Assembly: GCF_015182285.1 (NCBI RefSeq) | Contig: NZ_PRDM01000002.1 | Location: forward strand, 1,116,001-1,180,000 | DNA: 64,000 nt | Source of the DNA: Flavobacterium hungaricum | GTDB lineage: Bacteria > Bacteroidota > Bacteroidia > Flavobacteriales > Flavobacteriaceae | Reading direction: 5' to 3' | Shown: positions 52,309-61,664 of the stretch, one piece after another | Layout: the number at the start of each line of letters is the position of its first letter | Position numbering within the stretch: the first letter of the stretch is position 1 | Program-made: the position numbers and the translations under genes | The notes under the pieces: model-generated | The model's input: only the letters and a program-made list of their open reading frames with translations | Database searches by the model: none | What the model was told of the DNA's origin: nothing

Positions 52309-54288
52309 ATGAGAATATTCATTTTTCTATATCTTTTAGTTGTTCCAACTTTATTGTTTTCGCAAGAAAAAAACGCTTCTAAGAATAATTTAGATATGAA
52401 TACAAAATATTCTAGTATAACAGATACAGTAAAAAAGAAAAAAGCAAAAATTGCAACAATCGATCAGTATCAAATTATTACGCTAGAACACGATACTACT
52501 TATGTAGATACATCGTTAACCCTAAAAAGTGCTTACAAACAAAATCATCTTAGGAAAGATACTTTCGGACTATTGCCATTTTCTAATATAGGACAGACTT
52601 ATAATACACTTCAATATAGTTTGACTAGTTTTTCGCCTTATCCTGAAATTGGTTTTAAAGGAAAACATTTTAATTATATGGAGGCTGATGAGATTCGTTA
52701 TTATTCAGCTGCAACTCCATTAACAGAATTATTTTTTAATACTACTATTAATAAAGGACAAAATGTAGATTCGTTTCTTACATTGAATGTTTCAAAAAAT
52801 CTTAATTTTTCAATTGCTTATAAAGGTTTAAGGTCTGAGGGTGATTACATCAATCAATTAGTAAGTGCTGGAAATTTTAGATTTACAACGAGCTATGCTA
52901 CCACAGATAGAAGATACGCAATAAATGCGCATTATACTTACCAAGATATTTTGAATGAGGAGAATGGAGGTATCACAACGACTTCGGATTTTGAAAGTGA
53001 TAATAAAGATTATAAAAACCGCCAGAGATTACAGGTCTTTTTGACTGATGCAGAGTCTTTTTTAAAGGGTAGACGTTTGTTTTTTGATCATGCTTTTAGA
53101 ATAAATCCAAGAAATGCTTCTAATAATTTATACGTAACTCATCAATTGAATTACGAAAATAAATTTTATGAGTACAAACAGCCTACCGTAACATCTTCAA
53201 TTAAAACTGCGACGAATACTTTGCAAGTACAGCGTTTTGGAGATTCTTACTTGACAAGTAATATTAATGATCAGACTAGATTTGAGAAACTCTATAATAG
53301 AGTTGGTCTCACCTACGAAAACACACTCTTAGGGAAGTTTAACTTTTTTATTGATGATTACAGGTCAAATTATGAATACAATCGTATAATTGTATTTGCT
53401 CCTGATAGTATTATTCCAAATCATTTGTATTTACAGATTAATAATTTTGGAGCTCAATACGAATATCAAAAAAATAAATGGAACGGACGTTTTTTCTATT
53501 CAAGATCAATTACAAATCAATCGCTTTCAGATCTTGATGCAAAATTAAGATATAATTTGAATGACAAAATTAAGTTTGATTTTAGATACCGAAACATTAA
53601 CAAACTGCCTAATAACAATTATAATTTGTATCAAAGCAGCTGGGTGGCGTATAACTGGGCAAACAATTTCAAAAACGAAAAAATTAATTCCTTAAGTGCC
53701 GAAGTATTGACACCATGGGTTAATCTGCAAGCGCACTATTCTGTTTTAAAAGATCATCTATACTTTAGAGATAAAACAACAGCTACACAGAAAGATAGTT
53801 TGATTCAGATTATAGAGCCTGCACAATATGGCAATGCAATTAATTATTTAGAAATAAAAGCAAACAAGGAATTTAAATTTGGCAAATTTGCATTAGACAA
53901 CACTTTCCTGTATCAAAAAGTAGATCAGTCAGATTTGATATTAAATGTTCCAGATTTTGTTACTAGGAATACATTGTATTATTCAACCTACTTTTTTAAG
54001 AAAGCGTTGTATATTCAAACTGGATTTACTTTTAATTATTTTACCAAATATTACGGAGACAGCTATAATCCTGTAGTCTCAGAATTTTTTGTGCAGACCG
54101 ATAAGAAAATTGGAGATTTTGCAACTTTTGATTTTTTTGTAAATGCTAGAATTCGCCAGACGAGATTTTATTTGAAAGCAGAACATTTTAATGCTGCTTT
54201 TTCGCAGAGTAATTATTATTCAGATCCTAATAATCCGTATCGTGATTTTGTGATTCGATTTGGTTTGGTTTGGAATTTCTTCCAATAA
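52309..54288 (+). CDS. Putative porin (outer-membrane beta barrel)
   Basis: A 659-residue protein with signal MRIFIFLYLLVVPTLLFSQ and a barrel-like body of alternating aromatic strands. Conserved family segments include FGLLPFSNIGQTYNTLQYS, SPYPEIGFKGKHFNYM, YYSAATPLTELFFNTT and FRINPRNASNNLYVTHQLNY. The end VIRFGLVWNFFQ closes with Phe as outer-membrane barrels do. The family is annotated as putative porin in Bacteroidota; pore activity is not shown. The next gene begins 43 bases later. Confidence 0.88.
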   Translation: MRIFIFLYLLVVPTLLFSQEKNASKNNLDMNTKYSSITDTVKKKKAKIATIDQYQIITLEHDTTYVDTSLTLKSAYKQNHLRKDTFGLLPFSNIGQTYNTLQYSLTSFSPYPEIGFKGKHFNYMEADEIRYYSAATPLTELFFNTTINKGQNVDSFLTLNVSKNLNFSIAYKGLRSEGDYINQLVSAGNFRFTTSYATTDRRYAINAHYTYQDILNEENGGITTTSDFESDNKDYKNRQRLQVFLTDAESFLKGRRLFFDHAFRINPRNASNNLYVTHQLNYENKFYEYKQPTVTSSIKTATNTLQVQRFGDSYLTSNINDQTRFEKLYNRVGLTYENTLLGKFNFFIDDYRSNYEYNRIIVFAPDSIIPNHLYLQINNFGAQYEYQKNKWNGRFFYSRSITNQSLSDLDAKLRYNLNDKIKFDFRYRNINKLPNNNYNLYQSSWVAYNWANNFKNEKINSLSAEVLTPWVNLQAHYSVLKDHLYFRDKTTATQKDSLIQIIEPAQYGNAINYLEIKANKEFKFGKFALDNTFLYQKVDQSDLILNVPDFVTRNTLYYSTYFFKKALYIQTGFTFNYFTKYYGDSYNPVVSEFFVQTDKKIGDFATFDFFVNARIRQTRFYLKAEHFNAAFSQSNYYSDPNNPYRDFVIRFGLVWNFFQ

Positions 54289-54331
54289 AACCGATTATGA
54301 CTTTTAGACCAAATTCAAAATTTAAATAAAA

Positions 54332-55693
54332 ATGGACTTTTCAAAAAATATTTTAGAGACAATTGGGAATACACCTTTGGTGAAGCTCAATAAAATTGTT
54401 GCAGAAATCGATGCTTTAGTATTGGCAAAAGTCGAAACTTTTAATCCAGGGAATTCTGTAAAAGACAGAATGGCCGTAAAAATGATTGAGGACGCAGAAG
54501 CTGACGGCAGATTAAAACCTGGAGGAACAATTATCGAGGGTACTTCTGGTAACACGGGAATGGGATTGGCTCTGGTGGCTATTATTAAAGGATACAAATT
54601 AATATGTGTAATCTCAGATAAGCAGTCTAAAGAAAAAATGGATATTCTTCGCGCAGTTGGTGCGAAGGTTGTAGTTTGCCCGACTGATGTTGAGCCGACG
54701 GATCCAAGATCTTATTATTCGGTTTCAAAGCGTTTGGCAGAAGAAACTCCCAATTCATGGTACGTTAATCAATACGATAATTTGTCGAATTCATTGGCTC
54801 ATTATGAACAAACTGGTCCAGAAATTTGGAAACAAACAGAAGGGAAAATTACACATTTTGTCGTTGGAGTGGGAACAGGAGGAACCATTTCGGGAGTTGG
54901 AAAATATCTGAAAGAGAAAAACCCAAATATCAAAATTTGGGGAATTGATACTTATGGTTCTGTTTTTAAAAAATATCATGAAACTGGTATTTTTGATGAA
55001 AACGAAATTTACTCTTATATAACAGAAGGAATAGGAGAAGATATTTTACCAAAAAATGTTGATTTTTCTCTTATCGATGGATTTACTAAAGTGACGGATA
55101 AAGACGCTGCAGTATATACTAGAAAAATAGCTTTGGAAGAGGCAATTTTTGTTGGTAACTCTGCCGGAGCATGTATCAAAGGTTTGCTGCAGTTAAAAGA
55201 ACATTTTAAACCAGATGATGTTGTTGTGGTTCTTTTTCACGATTCGGGAAGTCGTTATGTCGGAAAAATGTTTAATGACGATTGGATGCGTGAGCGTGGT
55301 TTTCTAGAAGAAAATGTAACAAAAGCTGAAGACGTTATAAAAGACCATATTGATAAAGAATTAATTGTTGTTAGAACTGAAGAATTGGTTTCACATGCTA
55401 TTGAAAGAATGAGAAAATATAAAATCTCTCAAATTCCGGTAGTTGATATTAATGGTTTTGTAGGTTCTGTTGACGAAACAGATTTATTCAGAAGTTATGT
55501 TGCTGATAAAAATGTTGCCGAAAAACCAATTAAAGAGGTGATGGGAAAACCTTTTCCAATTGTGAAATTGGGTACGCCGATTGAAGAAGTTTCGAAACTT
55601 TTTACAAAAGAAAACGATGCTGTTTTGGTTGATTTACAAAATGGACATCATCATATTATTACAAAATACGATATCATTGGGTCGATAAAATAA
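54332..55693 (+). CDS. Cystathionine beta-synthase / cysteine synthase-type enzyme with CBS pair
   Basis: A 453-residue PLP enzyme. The catalytic core, about 1-320, has ETIGNTPLVKLN, the PLP Lys44 in PGNSVKDRMAVKMI, the loop EGTSGNTGMGLA and VGVGTGGTISGVGKYL. A tandem CBS domain pair follows (about 335-453; ELVSHAIERMRKYKISQIPVVD and FTKENDAVLVDLQNGHHHIITK). Mammalian-type cystathionine synthases share this layout, whereas CysK/CysM lack CBS domains. The CBS pair probably binds an adenosyl ligand for control. No haem site at the N-terminus. Confidence 0.92.
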   Translation: MDFSKNILETIGNTPLVKLNKIVAEIDALVLAKVETFNPGNSVKDRMAVKMIEDAEADGRLKPGGTIIEGTSGNTGMGLALVAIIKGYKLICVISDKQSKEKMDILRAVGAKVVVCPTDVEPTDPRSYYSVSKRLAEETPNSWYVNQYDNLSNSLAHYEQTGPEIWKQTEGKITHFVVGVGTGGTISGVGKYLKEKNPNIKIWGIDTYGSVFKKYHETGIFDENEIYSYITEGIGEDILPKNVDFSLIDGFTKVTDKDAAVYTRKIALEEAIFVGNSAGACIKGLLQLKEHFKPDDVVVVLFHDSGSRYVGKMFNDDWMRERGFLEENVTKAEDVIKDHIDKELIVVRTEELVSHAIERMRKYKISQIPVVDINGFVGSVDETDLFRSYVADKNVAEKPIKEVMGKPFPIVKLGTPIEEVSKLFTKENDAVLVDLQNGHHHIITKYDIIGSIK

Positions 55694-55710
55694 AGACCAT
55701 ATTAACTCTT

Positions 55711-55755
55711 AAAAAGCCATAATTGTTTTATAAAAGTTCATTTATGGCTTTTTTT
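55711..55755 (+). terminator. Intrinsic terminator after the CBS-type gene
   Basis: Arms AAAAAGCCATAA / TTATGGCTTTTT around a 19-base loop, then a T-run. Confidence 0.8.
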
Positions 55756-55881
55756 ATGCTTTATTATCAAATTTGTTTTAGTTTTTATTTTAAGAATTAA
55801 GGTCTATAAAATATTTTATTTGTAAGATTTTATTTAATTTATTTTGTATTTTTATTTTTTAAAATTCAAAAGCCTAATACA

Positions 55882-57150
55882 ATGAGAGAAGATTTTATTC
55901 ATTATCTCTGGAGATTTAAAAAATTTGACACAACAAATTTACGAACAACTCAGAACGAGCCAATTACCATTATAAGATCTGGAGATTATTTAGAACTTTC
56001 GGGGCCGGATTTTTTTAATGCACAGCTGATAATTGGGAATCAAAAATGGGCTGGAAATGTTGAAATTCATACAAAAGCATCTGATTGGTACAATCATTTT
56101 CATGAAAAGGATAAAGCTTATGAAAATGTAATTCTGCATGTGGTTTGGGAAAATGATTCAACCATTTTTAGGAGGAATAACACTGAAATTCCTGTTTTAG
56201 TTTTAAAAAATTATGTATCAAAAGACATTATTTCCTCTTACAATTCTTTACTGGTTGCAAAGACTTGGATTTTTTGCGAAAAAGAACTTTCTCAAATAGA
56301 CAATTTTACTTTTAAAAACTGGCAGGAAAGATTGTTTTTTGAACGATTGGAGCGAAAATCTCAATTTGTAAAAGAATTGCTTTTAGAACTTGAGAATGAT
56401 TGGGAAGCAGTTCTTTTTTGTTTATTGGCGAAGAATTTTGGTTTAAATACAAATGGAAATTCGTTTTTACAGATCGCTAAAGCAATTCCTTTTTCGATTA
56501 TAAGAAAAGAAAGTTTTGAGCTGGGAAATTTAGAAGCATTATTATTAGGTACTGCTGGATTATTAGAAAAAGACTATCAAGATGTCTACTGTATCGATTT
56601 AAAAATTCGCTACTTTTATTTGGTTGACAAGTATAAGATTTCAAAAGCATATGTTGATAATGTTGAATTCTTCAAGCATCGGCCAGATAATTTCCCGACG
56701 ATTAGACTTTCGCAGCTTGCAAATTTATATCATACAGAACAGCATTTGTTTTCTAAGATAATTCATTTGAATTCCGCTCAAAAAGTTTATGAAACGATTA
56801 AAGTTTCGGCTGGTCTTTATTGGCAGACCCACTATCAATTTGATAAAGAGAGTTCTTTTAAGTCAAAGTTTTTGTCCAAATCTTTTTTAGATTTGATAAT
56901 TATCAATACTATAATTCCAATTCAATTTACTTATGCGAATACCATTGGTGAGTCTATTTCAGAAAATCTGATTTCATTTATGATGGGAGTTACTTCAGAA
57001 AAAAATGCCATTTTAGATAAGTTTGAATCTTTTGGCATTTCATCAGAAAATGCTTTTGAATCGCAGTCTCTTTTAGAGCTTAAGAATGAATATTGTAATA
57101 AAAAAGGCTGTTTAAAATGTGCCGTTGGAATGAATCTGCTTAAGGGATAA
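55882..57150 (+). CDS. DUF2851 family protein
   Basis: A 422-residue protein starting MREDFIHYLWRFKKFDTTNL, with the family's SGPDFFNAQLIIGNQKWAGNVEIHTKASDWYNH and ILHVVWENDS segments near residues 38-110. These conserved His/Asp/Glu/Lys residues look like a nuclease-fold active site, which is inference. The C-terminus ends in CNKKGCLKCAVGMNLL with a Cys triplet. Common in Bacteroidota; no role assigned. Followed by the PspC-like gene at 48 bases. Confidence 0.88.
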   Translation: MREDFIHYLWRFKKFDTTNLRTTQNEPITIIRSGDYLELSGPDFFNAQLIIGNQKWAGNVEIHTKASDWYNHFHEKDKAYENVILHVVWENDSTIFRRNNTEIPVLVLKNYVSKDIISSYNSLLVAKTWIFCEKELSQIDNFTFKNWQERLFFERLERKSQFVKELLLELENDWEAVLFCLLAKNFGLNTNGNSFLQIAKAIPFSIIRKESFELGNLEALLLGTAGLLEKDYQDVYCIDLKIRYFYLVDKYKISKAYVDNVEFFKHRPDNFPTIRLSQLANLYHTEQHLFSKIIHLNSAQKVYETIKVSAGLYWQTHYQFDKESSFKSKFLSKSFLDLIIINTIIPIQFTYANTIGESISENLISFMMGVTSEKNAILDKFESFGISSENAFESQSLLELKNEYCNKKGCLKCAVGMNLLKG

Positions 57151-57198
57151 ATTTTGTTTTAGATTTTGTACTTTTGCTTTAAACCCTTTAAAAATTAA

Positions 57199-57429
57199 AT
57201 GATGTCGGCAATTTTAAGATTAAAGTTCTTTTTTGAAAAATACGGCTTTCATGTATCTTCTAGATTGGCAGATAAACTTGGTATGCGGGTCACAAGTGTA
57301 CGATTGTTTTTTATTTACATTTCGTTTGTAACCGCAGGATTGGGTTTTGGGGTATATCTAACATTAGCATTTTGGATAAGACTTAAAGATTTAATAAGAT
57401 CAAAAAGAACCTCTGTGTTTGATTTATAA
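57199..57429 (+). CDS. PspC-like small membrane protein
   Basis: A 76-residue protein with a PspC-domain pattern at about 18-66: VSSRLADKLGMRVTSVRLFF, then a hydrophobic helix YISFVTAGLGFGVYLTLAFW and the basic end IRLKDLIRSKRTS. It is shorter than full PspC proteins and lacks the usual GVCGG start, so it may be a partial relative. A TACTTTTG box at 57169-57176 is a possible promoter. Confidence 0.78.
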   Translation: MMSAILRLKFFFEKYGFHVSSRLADKLGMRVTSVRLFFIYISFVTAGLGFGVYLTLAFWIRLKDLIRSKRTSVFDL

Positions 57430-57430
57430 A

Positions 57431-57459
57431 AAAAGCTCCAAATTTAATTTGGAGCTTTT
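57431..57459. terminator. Bidirectional terminator between PspC-like and permease genes
   Basis: 14-bp perfect arms AAAAGCTCCAAATT / AATTTGGAGCTTTT with a one-base loop. Confidence 0.85.
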
Positions 57460-57469
57460 CTATGAAAAT

Positions 57470-58939
57470 TTATTCTTCAATTCTGTCATTATTAAGTCGA
57501 GATCTTTTCTTGCTGTATCCAAAATATACAAGAATACCAATTGCAAGCCAGCCTAAAGATAATAATTGAGCATCTATACTTAAATTAATAATAAGGTAAG
57601 TGTTAATTGCAATTCCTAATACAGCAATAACAGGTAATGCAGGAACTTTAAAGGTTCTGTTTAATCCAGGTTGTTTAACTCTTAAGATCCAGACAGCGAT
57701 ACAAACCATTGTAAAAGCAAACAAAGTTCCAAAACTTGTCATATCAGCTAATTTGTTAATTGGTGTAAAAGCTGCTACTGTTGCAATAATTCCGCCCAAA
57801 ATCATTAGGTTCGTTTTTGGAGTTCCCGAAACAGGATTTACTTTAGAGAAAACAGGAGGAATTAATCCATCTTTAGACATTCCTAAGAAAATTCTAGATT
57901 GACCCATAATCATTACCATTAATACAGAAACTAAACCAATAGTGGCAGCTACAGTAATAATAGAACCAGCCCATCCTTGTCCTGCAATATCAAAGGCATA
58001 AGCAACTGGCGCTTTAATTGCTTCAGGATATTTTCCTAGAGGATTAAAATCTTGATAATTCATCATTCCCGTTAATACTAATGAAACAAGAATATATAAA
58101 GTTGTACAAATTAGTAATGACGCAATAATAGCAAAAGGAACATCTTTTTTAGGATTGATTGCTTCTCCAGCTTGAGTAGAAACAGCGTCAAAACCTACAT
58201 AGGCAAAGAAAATAGCTGCTGCCCCAGAGATGATACCGCTTATTCCGTAAGCATTATGTGTAGTCTCTTTTTCAATAATTTGAGTTGCATCTGGAATAAA
58301 TGGATACCAATTTGAAGTTTTGATAAAAAACAGACCCGCAACAATTACGAAAATTACAGCAGAAACTTTAAGGATTACGATAGCATTATTAGCTTTTGCG
58401 GCACTTTTCGTTCCTCTTATTAGTAATGAAATAACTAAAATTACAATAAGGAAAGCAGGAAGATTCATAGAAAAACCTTCTCCTGTGTAACTTGCAGGAT
58501 CTGTTGTAAGCCAGTCAGGAAGATGAATGCCAAATATTTTGAGTAATTTATTAAAATAACCAGACCAAGAAACGGCGACGGTCATAGATCCCATAGCATA
58601 TTCGAGAATAAGTCCCCAGCCAATTATCCAGGCAAAAATTTCCCCAATTGTACCGTAAGCATATGCGTAAGCAGATCCTTCAACAGGCAGAATTGATGCA
58701 AATTCAGAATAACAAAGAGCAGCAAATACACAGGCAATACCTGCGATAATAAAAGAAATTGCTAATGCTGGACCAGCGTGATAATAAGCTCCAGTTCCGG
58801 TAAGTACAAAGATTCCTCCACCAATAATGGCACCTACTCCAATCGCAGTAAGGCTCCATTTTCCTAAAACCCTCTTTAAATCACTTTTTTTCATATCTGC
58901 TTCAAAAGCAGATATTGGTTTAACTCTCATTATTGACAT
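57470..58939 (-). CDS. APC-superfamily amino acid permease
   Basis: A 489-residue membrane protein with about 12-13 helices. The substrate-binding motif GVGAIIGGGIFVLTGTGAYYH is near residue 35; FVGFDAVSTQAGEAINPKKDVP after helix 6 and GMSKDGLIPPVFSKVNP are typical of the cationic amino acid transporter branch. The end is a short basic tail. It takes up or exchanges amino acids; the exact one is not clear. The promoter has TTTG and TACATTTG 22 bases apart. Confidence 0.93.
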   Translation of the reverse strand: MSIMRVKPISAFEADMKKSDLKRVLGKWSLTAIGVGAIIGGGIFVLTGTGAYYHAGPALAISFIIAGIACVFAALCYSEFASILPVEGSAYAYAYGTIGEIFAWIIGWGLILEYAMGSMTVAVSWSGYFNKLLKIFGIHLPDWLTTDPASYTGEGFSMNLPAFLIVILVISLLIRGTKSAAKANNAIVILKVSAVIFVIVAGLFFIKTSNWYPFIPDATQIIEKETTHNAYGISGIISGAAAIFFAYVGFDAVSTQAGEAINPKKDVPFAIIASLLICTTLYILVSLVLTGMMNYQDFNPLGKYPEAIKAPVAYAFDIAGQGWAGSIITVAATIGLVSVLMVMIMGQSRIFLGMSKDGLIPPVFSKVNPVSGTPKTNLMILGGIIATVAAFTPINKLADMTSFGTLFAFTMVCIAVWILRVKQPGLNRTFKVPALPVIAVLGIAINTYLIINLSIDAQLLSLGWLAIGILVYFGYSKKRSRLNNDRIEE

Positions 58940-58971
58940 ACTATAAATATTGGTTTATTGTTATTAAGCTC

Positions 58972-59005
58972 CAAATGTATTGTTTTTTGTAAAAAATAAA
59001 AACAA
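58972..59005 (-). promoter_or_regulatory. Promoter of the permease gene
   Basis: On the minus strand, TTTG then a 22-base gap then TACATTTG (58979-58972), a full fit to the Bacteroidota -33/-7 pattern, 33 bases before the ATG. Confidence 0.6.
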
Positions 59006-59211
59006 ATATTTCTTTTTAAGTTATAAAAGATTAAAAAAAAATGTAAGACTCTCAGGAATTTTTCTTCAAGTGCTGAATTTCATTAAATTAATTGGGCTTT
59101 TGTAATGGAATAGATAATTTGTAATTAAGCAAGTATTTTTAATAAAATTCTTAATAAATTTATCGATTTTAATAGATAGTAAGTATTCAATAAAAATTTT
59201 ATTTTTTGATA

Positions 59212-60096
59212 ATGAATTTTAAACAAATAAAACGTTACTTTTTATTTACAAAGCAACAGCAAACAGGAATTTTAGTTCTTTTTGTAATTATCGTTTTACT
59301 GCAGTTTTTTTATTTTTTTTCGGATTTCAAAATACCGCCGCACAATAATCCAGAAGAAACAAAGTGGATGGCTTTGCAGGCAGAAATTGATATTATGAAA
59401 TTAGATAAAAATAAAGAAGTAAAAAAAGTTTATTTGTTTAATCCCAATTATATAACAGATTATAAAGGGTATAAACTTGGGATGTCAACCGTAGAAATTG
59501 ATCGTCTCTTGGCTTTTAGGAAAGAAAATAAATTTATTAATTCTGCTGAAGAGTTTCAAAAAGTAACTAAAATTTCGGATTCTTTATTAGCAGTTATCGC
59601 GCCCTTGTTTAAATTTCCCGATTGGGTTAAAAATGATAAATTTAATCAAGAGAAAGAGAAACGAAATTATAGTAGTACTTCTAAAGTAGAAAAAATTACA
59701 ATTTTGAATCTTAATGAAGCAAGTCAAGAAGATTTAATAAAAATATACGGAATTGGAGAGGGACTTTCGAAACGAATATTAAAGCAAAAAGAAGTTTTGG
59801 GCTGCTTTGTGTCTATGGAACAATTAAATGATGTGTGGGGACTTTCTCCAGAAGTTATTACAGAGTTGAATAACCATTTTAAGGTAATTCCAAATGATAA
59901 CATTAAAAAAATTAATGTTAATGAAGCCTCTTTAAAAGAGCTCAGTCAGTTTCCGTATTTTAATTACGGATTAGCAAAACAAATTGTTACTACGCGAAGT
60001 ATGGAAGGAAATTTCGCTAATATTGAAGAATTAATAAAAATTAAAGGTTTTCCTGTTGAAAAAGCAAGAATAATTAGTTTATATTTGAAGTTATAA
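59212..60096 (+). CDS. Helix-hairpin-helix protein, ComEA-like, with membrane anchor
   Basis: A 294-residue protein with one N-terminal helix (GILVLFVIIVLLQFFYFFS) and three HhH-type repeats: VYLFNPNYITDYKGYKLGMS, ITILNLNEASQEDLIKIYGIGEGLSKRIL, and KKINVNEASLKELSQFPYFNYGLAKQIV. The second repeat carries the consensus GIGEGLSKRI. ComEA proteins bind DNA outside the cell for uptake; the same fold is widespread in Bacteroidota without proof of that role. ATG 59212 is used instead of TTG 59206. The next gene starts nine bases later. Confidence 0.88.
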   Translation: MNFKQIKRYFLFTKQQQTGILVLFVIIVLLQFFYFFSDFKIPPHNNPEETKWMALQAEIDIMKLDKNKEVKKVYLFNPNYITDYKGYKLGMSTVEIDRLLAFRKENKFINSAEEFQKVTKISDSLLAVIAPLFKFPDWVKNDKFNQEKEKRNYSSTSKVEKITILNLNEASQEDLIKIYGIGEGLSKRILKQKEVLGCFVSMEQLNDVWGLSPEVITELNNHFKVIPNDNIKKINVNEASLKELSQFPYFNYGLAKQIVTTRSMEGNFANIEELIKIKGFPVEKARIISLYLKL

Positions 60097-60105
60097 AAAT
60101 AGCAT

Positions 60106-61248
60106 ATGAATTTTGAATATAATGAAACGCAGTTGATGATTGCAGAATCTATTAAAGATTTTGCTGAAAAAAATATCAGACCTTATATAATGGACTGGGA
60201 TGAAAACCAAATTTTCCCTACTTCTCTATTTAAACAACTTGGAGAGATGGGATATATGGGGGTTTTAGTACCAGAAGAATATGGCGGTTCTGGATTAGGT
60301 TATCATGAATATATTACAGTAATTGAAGAAATTTCAAAAGTAGATCCTTCAATTGGATTGTCAGTTGCAGCGCATAATTCTTTATGTACGAATCATATTT
60401 TGACTTTTGGGAATGAAGAACAAAAGAAAAAATGGCTTCCTAAACTTGCCATTGCAGAGCATATTGGAGCTTGGGGATTAACGGAGCACAATACAGGATC
60501 TGATGCTGGAGGTATGAATACTACTGCTGTTAAAGATGGAGATCACTGGATTGTAAATGGTGCAAAAAACTTTATAACACATGCAATTTCTGGAGATATA
60601 GCCGTCGTGATTGTTCGAACAGGCGAAAAAGGAGATTCTAAAGGGATGACTGCATTTGTTTTTGAAAAAGGAATGCCTGGATTTACATCAGGAAAAAAAG
60701 AAAATAAATTAGGAATGCGTGCCAGCGAAACAGCCGAATTAGTTTTTGATAATTGTCGAGTGCCGGATGCTAATAGGTTAGGAGAAGTGGGGCAAGGATT
60801 TATTCAAGCTATGAAAATACTAGACGGCGGGCGTATATCAATTGGTGCAATGTCGTTAGGTGTAGCTAAAGGTGCTTATAATGCAGCGCTAAAATATTCT
60901 AAAGAAAGACATCAGTTTGGTCAGTCTATAAGTAATTTTCAAGCTATTGCCTTCAAATTATCGGATATGGCTACTGAAATTGAGGCTTCTGAACTATTGT
61001 TACATAAAGCGGCATTCTTAAAAGAGCAGCATAAACCAGTGACTTTGAGCGGGGCTATGGCAAAAATGTATGCTTCTGAAGCTTGTGTTAAAATCGCAAA
61101 TGATGCTGTTCAGATTCATGGAGGATACGGTTTTACAAAAGATTATCCAGTAGAAAAATTTTATCGTGATGCTAAATTGTGTACTATTGGTGAAGGTACT
61201 ACCGAAATACAAAAGCTGGTTATTTCTAGAAATTTATTGAAAGAATAA
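60106..61248 (+). CDS. Acyl-CoA dehydrogenase
   Basis: A 380-residue flavoenzyme. Motifs are GLTEHNTGSDAGGMNTTAVKDG for FAD, WIVNGAKNFITH, the substrate motif GRISIGAMSLG, RHQFGQSISNFQAIAFKLSDM, and the catalytic Glu in LCTIGEGTTEIQKLVISRNLL. Butyryl-CoA-type enzymes have this position of the base. It oxidises fatty-acyl-CoA to enoyl-CoA, passing electrons to electron-transfer flavoprotein. The gene follows the HhH gene directly. Confidence 0.95.
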   Translation: MNFEYNETQLMIAESIKDFAEKNIRPYIMDWDENQIFPTSLFKQLGEMGYMGVLVPEEYGGSGLGYHEYITVIEEISKVDPSIGLSVAAHNSLCTNHILTFGNEEQKKKWLPKLAIAEHIGAWGLTEHNTGSDAGGMNTTAVKDGDHWIVNGAKNFITHAISGDIAVVIVRTGEKGDSKGMTAFVFEKGMPGFTSGKKENKLGMRASETAELVFDNCRVPDANRLGEVGQGFIQAMKILDGGRISIGAMSLGVAKGAYNAALKYSKERHQFGQSISNFQAIAFKLSDMATEIEASELLLHKAAFLKEQHKPVTLSGAMAKMYASEACVKIANDAVQIHGGYGFTKDYPVEKFYRDAKLCTIGEGTTEIQKLVISRNLLKE

Positions 61249-61343
61249 TAACAAGGAATAAATAATAGCTGTCATAAATCTATTTGTCTTTTCTTTTTTC
61301 TAAAAAAAAACAAATTTATAGTTTCTAATTCATAATTAATATA

Positions 61344-61351
61344 TACATTTG
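61344..61351 (+). promoter_or_regulatory. Promoter -7 box TACATTTG of rpsU
   Basis: Exact TAnnTTTG, 29 bases before the ATG. A leader of only about 20-25 bases holds the Shine-Dalgarno. Confidence 0.65.
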
Positions 61352-61362
61352 CAGCCTTAACG

Positions 61363-61372
61363 AGAGGAGGTG
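61363..61372 (+). promoter_or_regulatory. Extended Shine-Dalgarno of rpsU (AGAGGAGGTG)
   Basis: AGGAGGTG pairs over eight bases with the 3' end of 16S rRNA, ten bases before ATG 61381. None of the other starts I examined in the window has such a site. In Flavobacterium johnsoniae, bS21 is known to help hide the anti-SD in the ribosome, and rpsU is reported to be autoregulated through its SD; this site fits that. Confidence 0.85.
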
Positions 61373-61380
61373 TCTATATT

Positions 61381-61575
61381 ATGTTAATTATACCAATTAA
61401 AGACGGAGAAAATATCGATAGAGCATTAAAGCGCTATAAAAGAAAATTTGATAAAACAGGAACTGTTCGTCAATTAAGAGCACGTACTGCTTTTATTAAG
61501 CCTTCTGTTATCAAAAGAGCTCAAATTCAAAAAGCGGCTTACATTCAAGGCTTGAAAGATAGTTTAGAAAGTTAG
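61381..61575 (+). CDS. rpsU: Ribosomal protein bS21
   Basis: A 64-residue basic protein, MLIIPIKDGENIDRALKRYK at the start and GTVRQLRARTAFIKPSVIKR in the middle, of typical bS21 length. It lies on the 30S platform next to the 16S rRNA 3' end. In Bacteroidota it is part of the pocket that blocks the anti-Shine-Dalgarno. It is expressed from its own promoter, with the SD described separately, and ends in a strong terminator before xerC. Confidence 0.97.
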   Translation: MLIIPIKDGENIDRALKRYKRKFDKTGTVRQLRARTAFIKPSVIKRAQIQKAAYIQGLKDSLES

Positions 61576-61596
61576 TAAACGACTTTTTTAAAATAA

Positions 61597-61646
61597 TTAC
61601 CGTTAGTGATCAAAATGTTTTAATTTTGATGCTAACGGTTTTTTTT
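61597..61646 (+). terminator. Intrinsic terminator after rpsU
   Basis: Arms ACCGTTAG / CTAACGGT with an inner stem ATCAAAAT / ATTTTGAT, and an eight-T run. Confidence 0.9.
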
Positions 61647-61664
61647 GTTCTTAATTTTTAAAAT

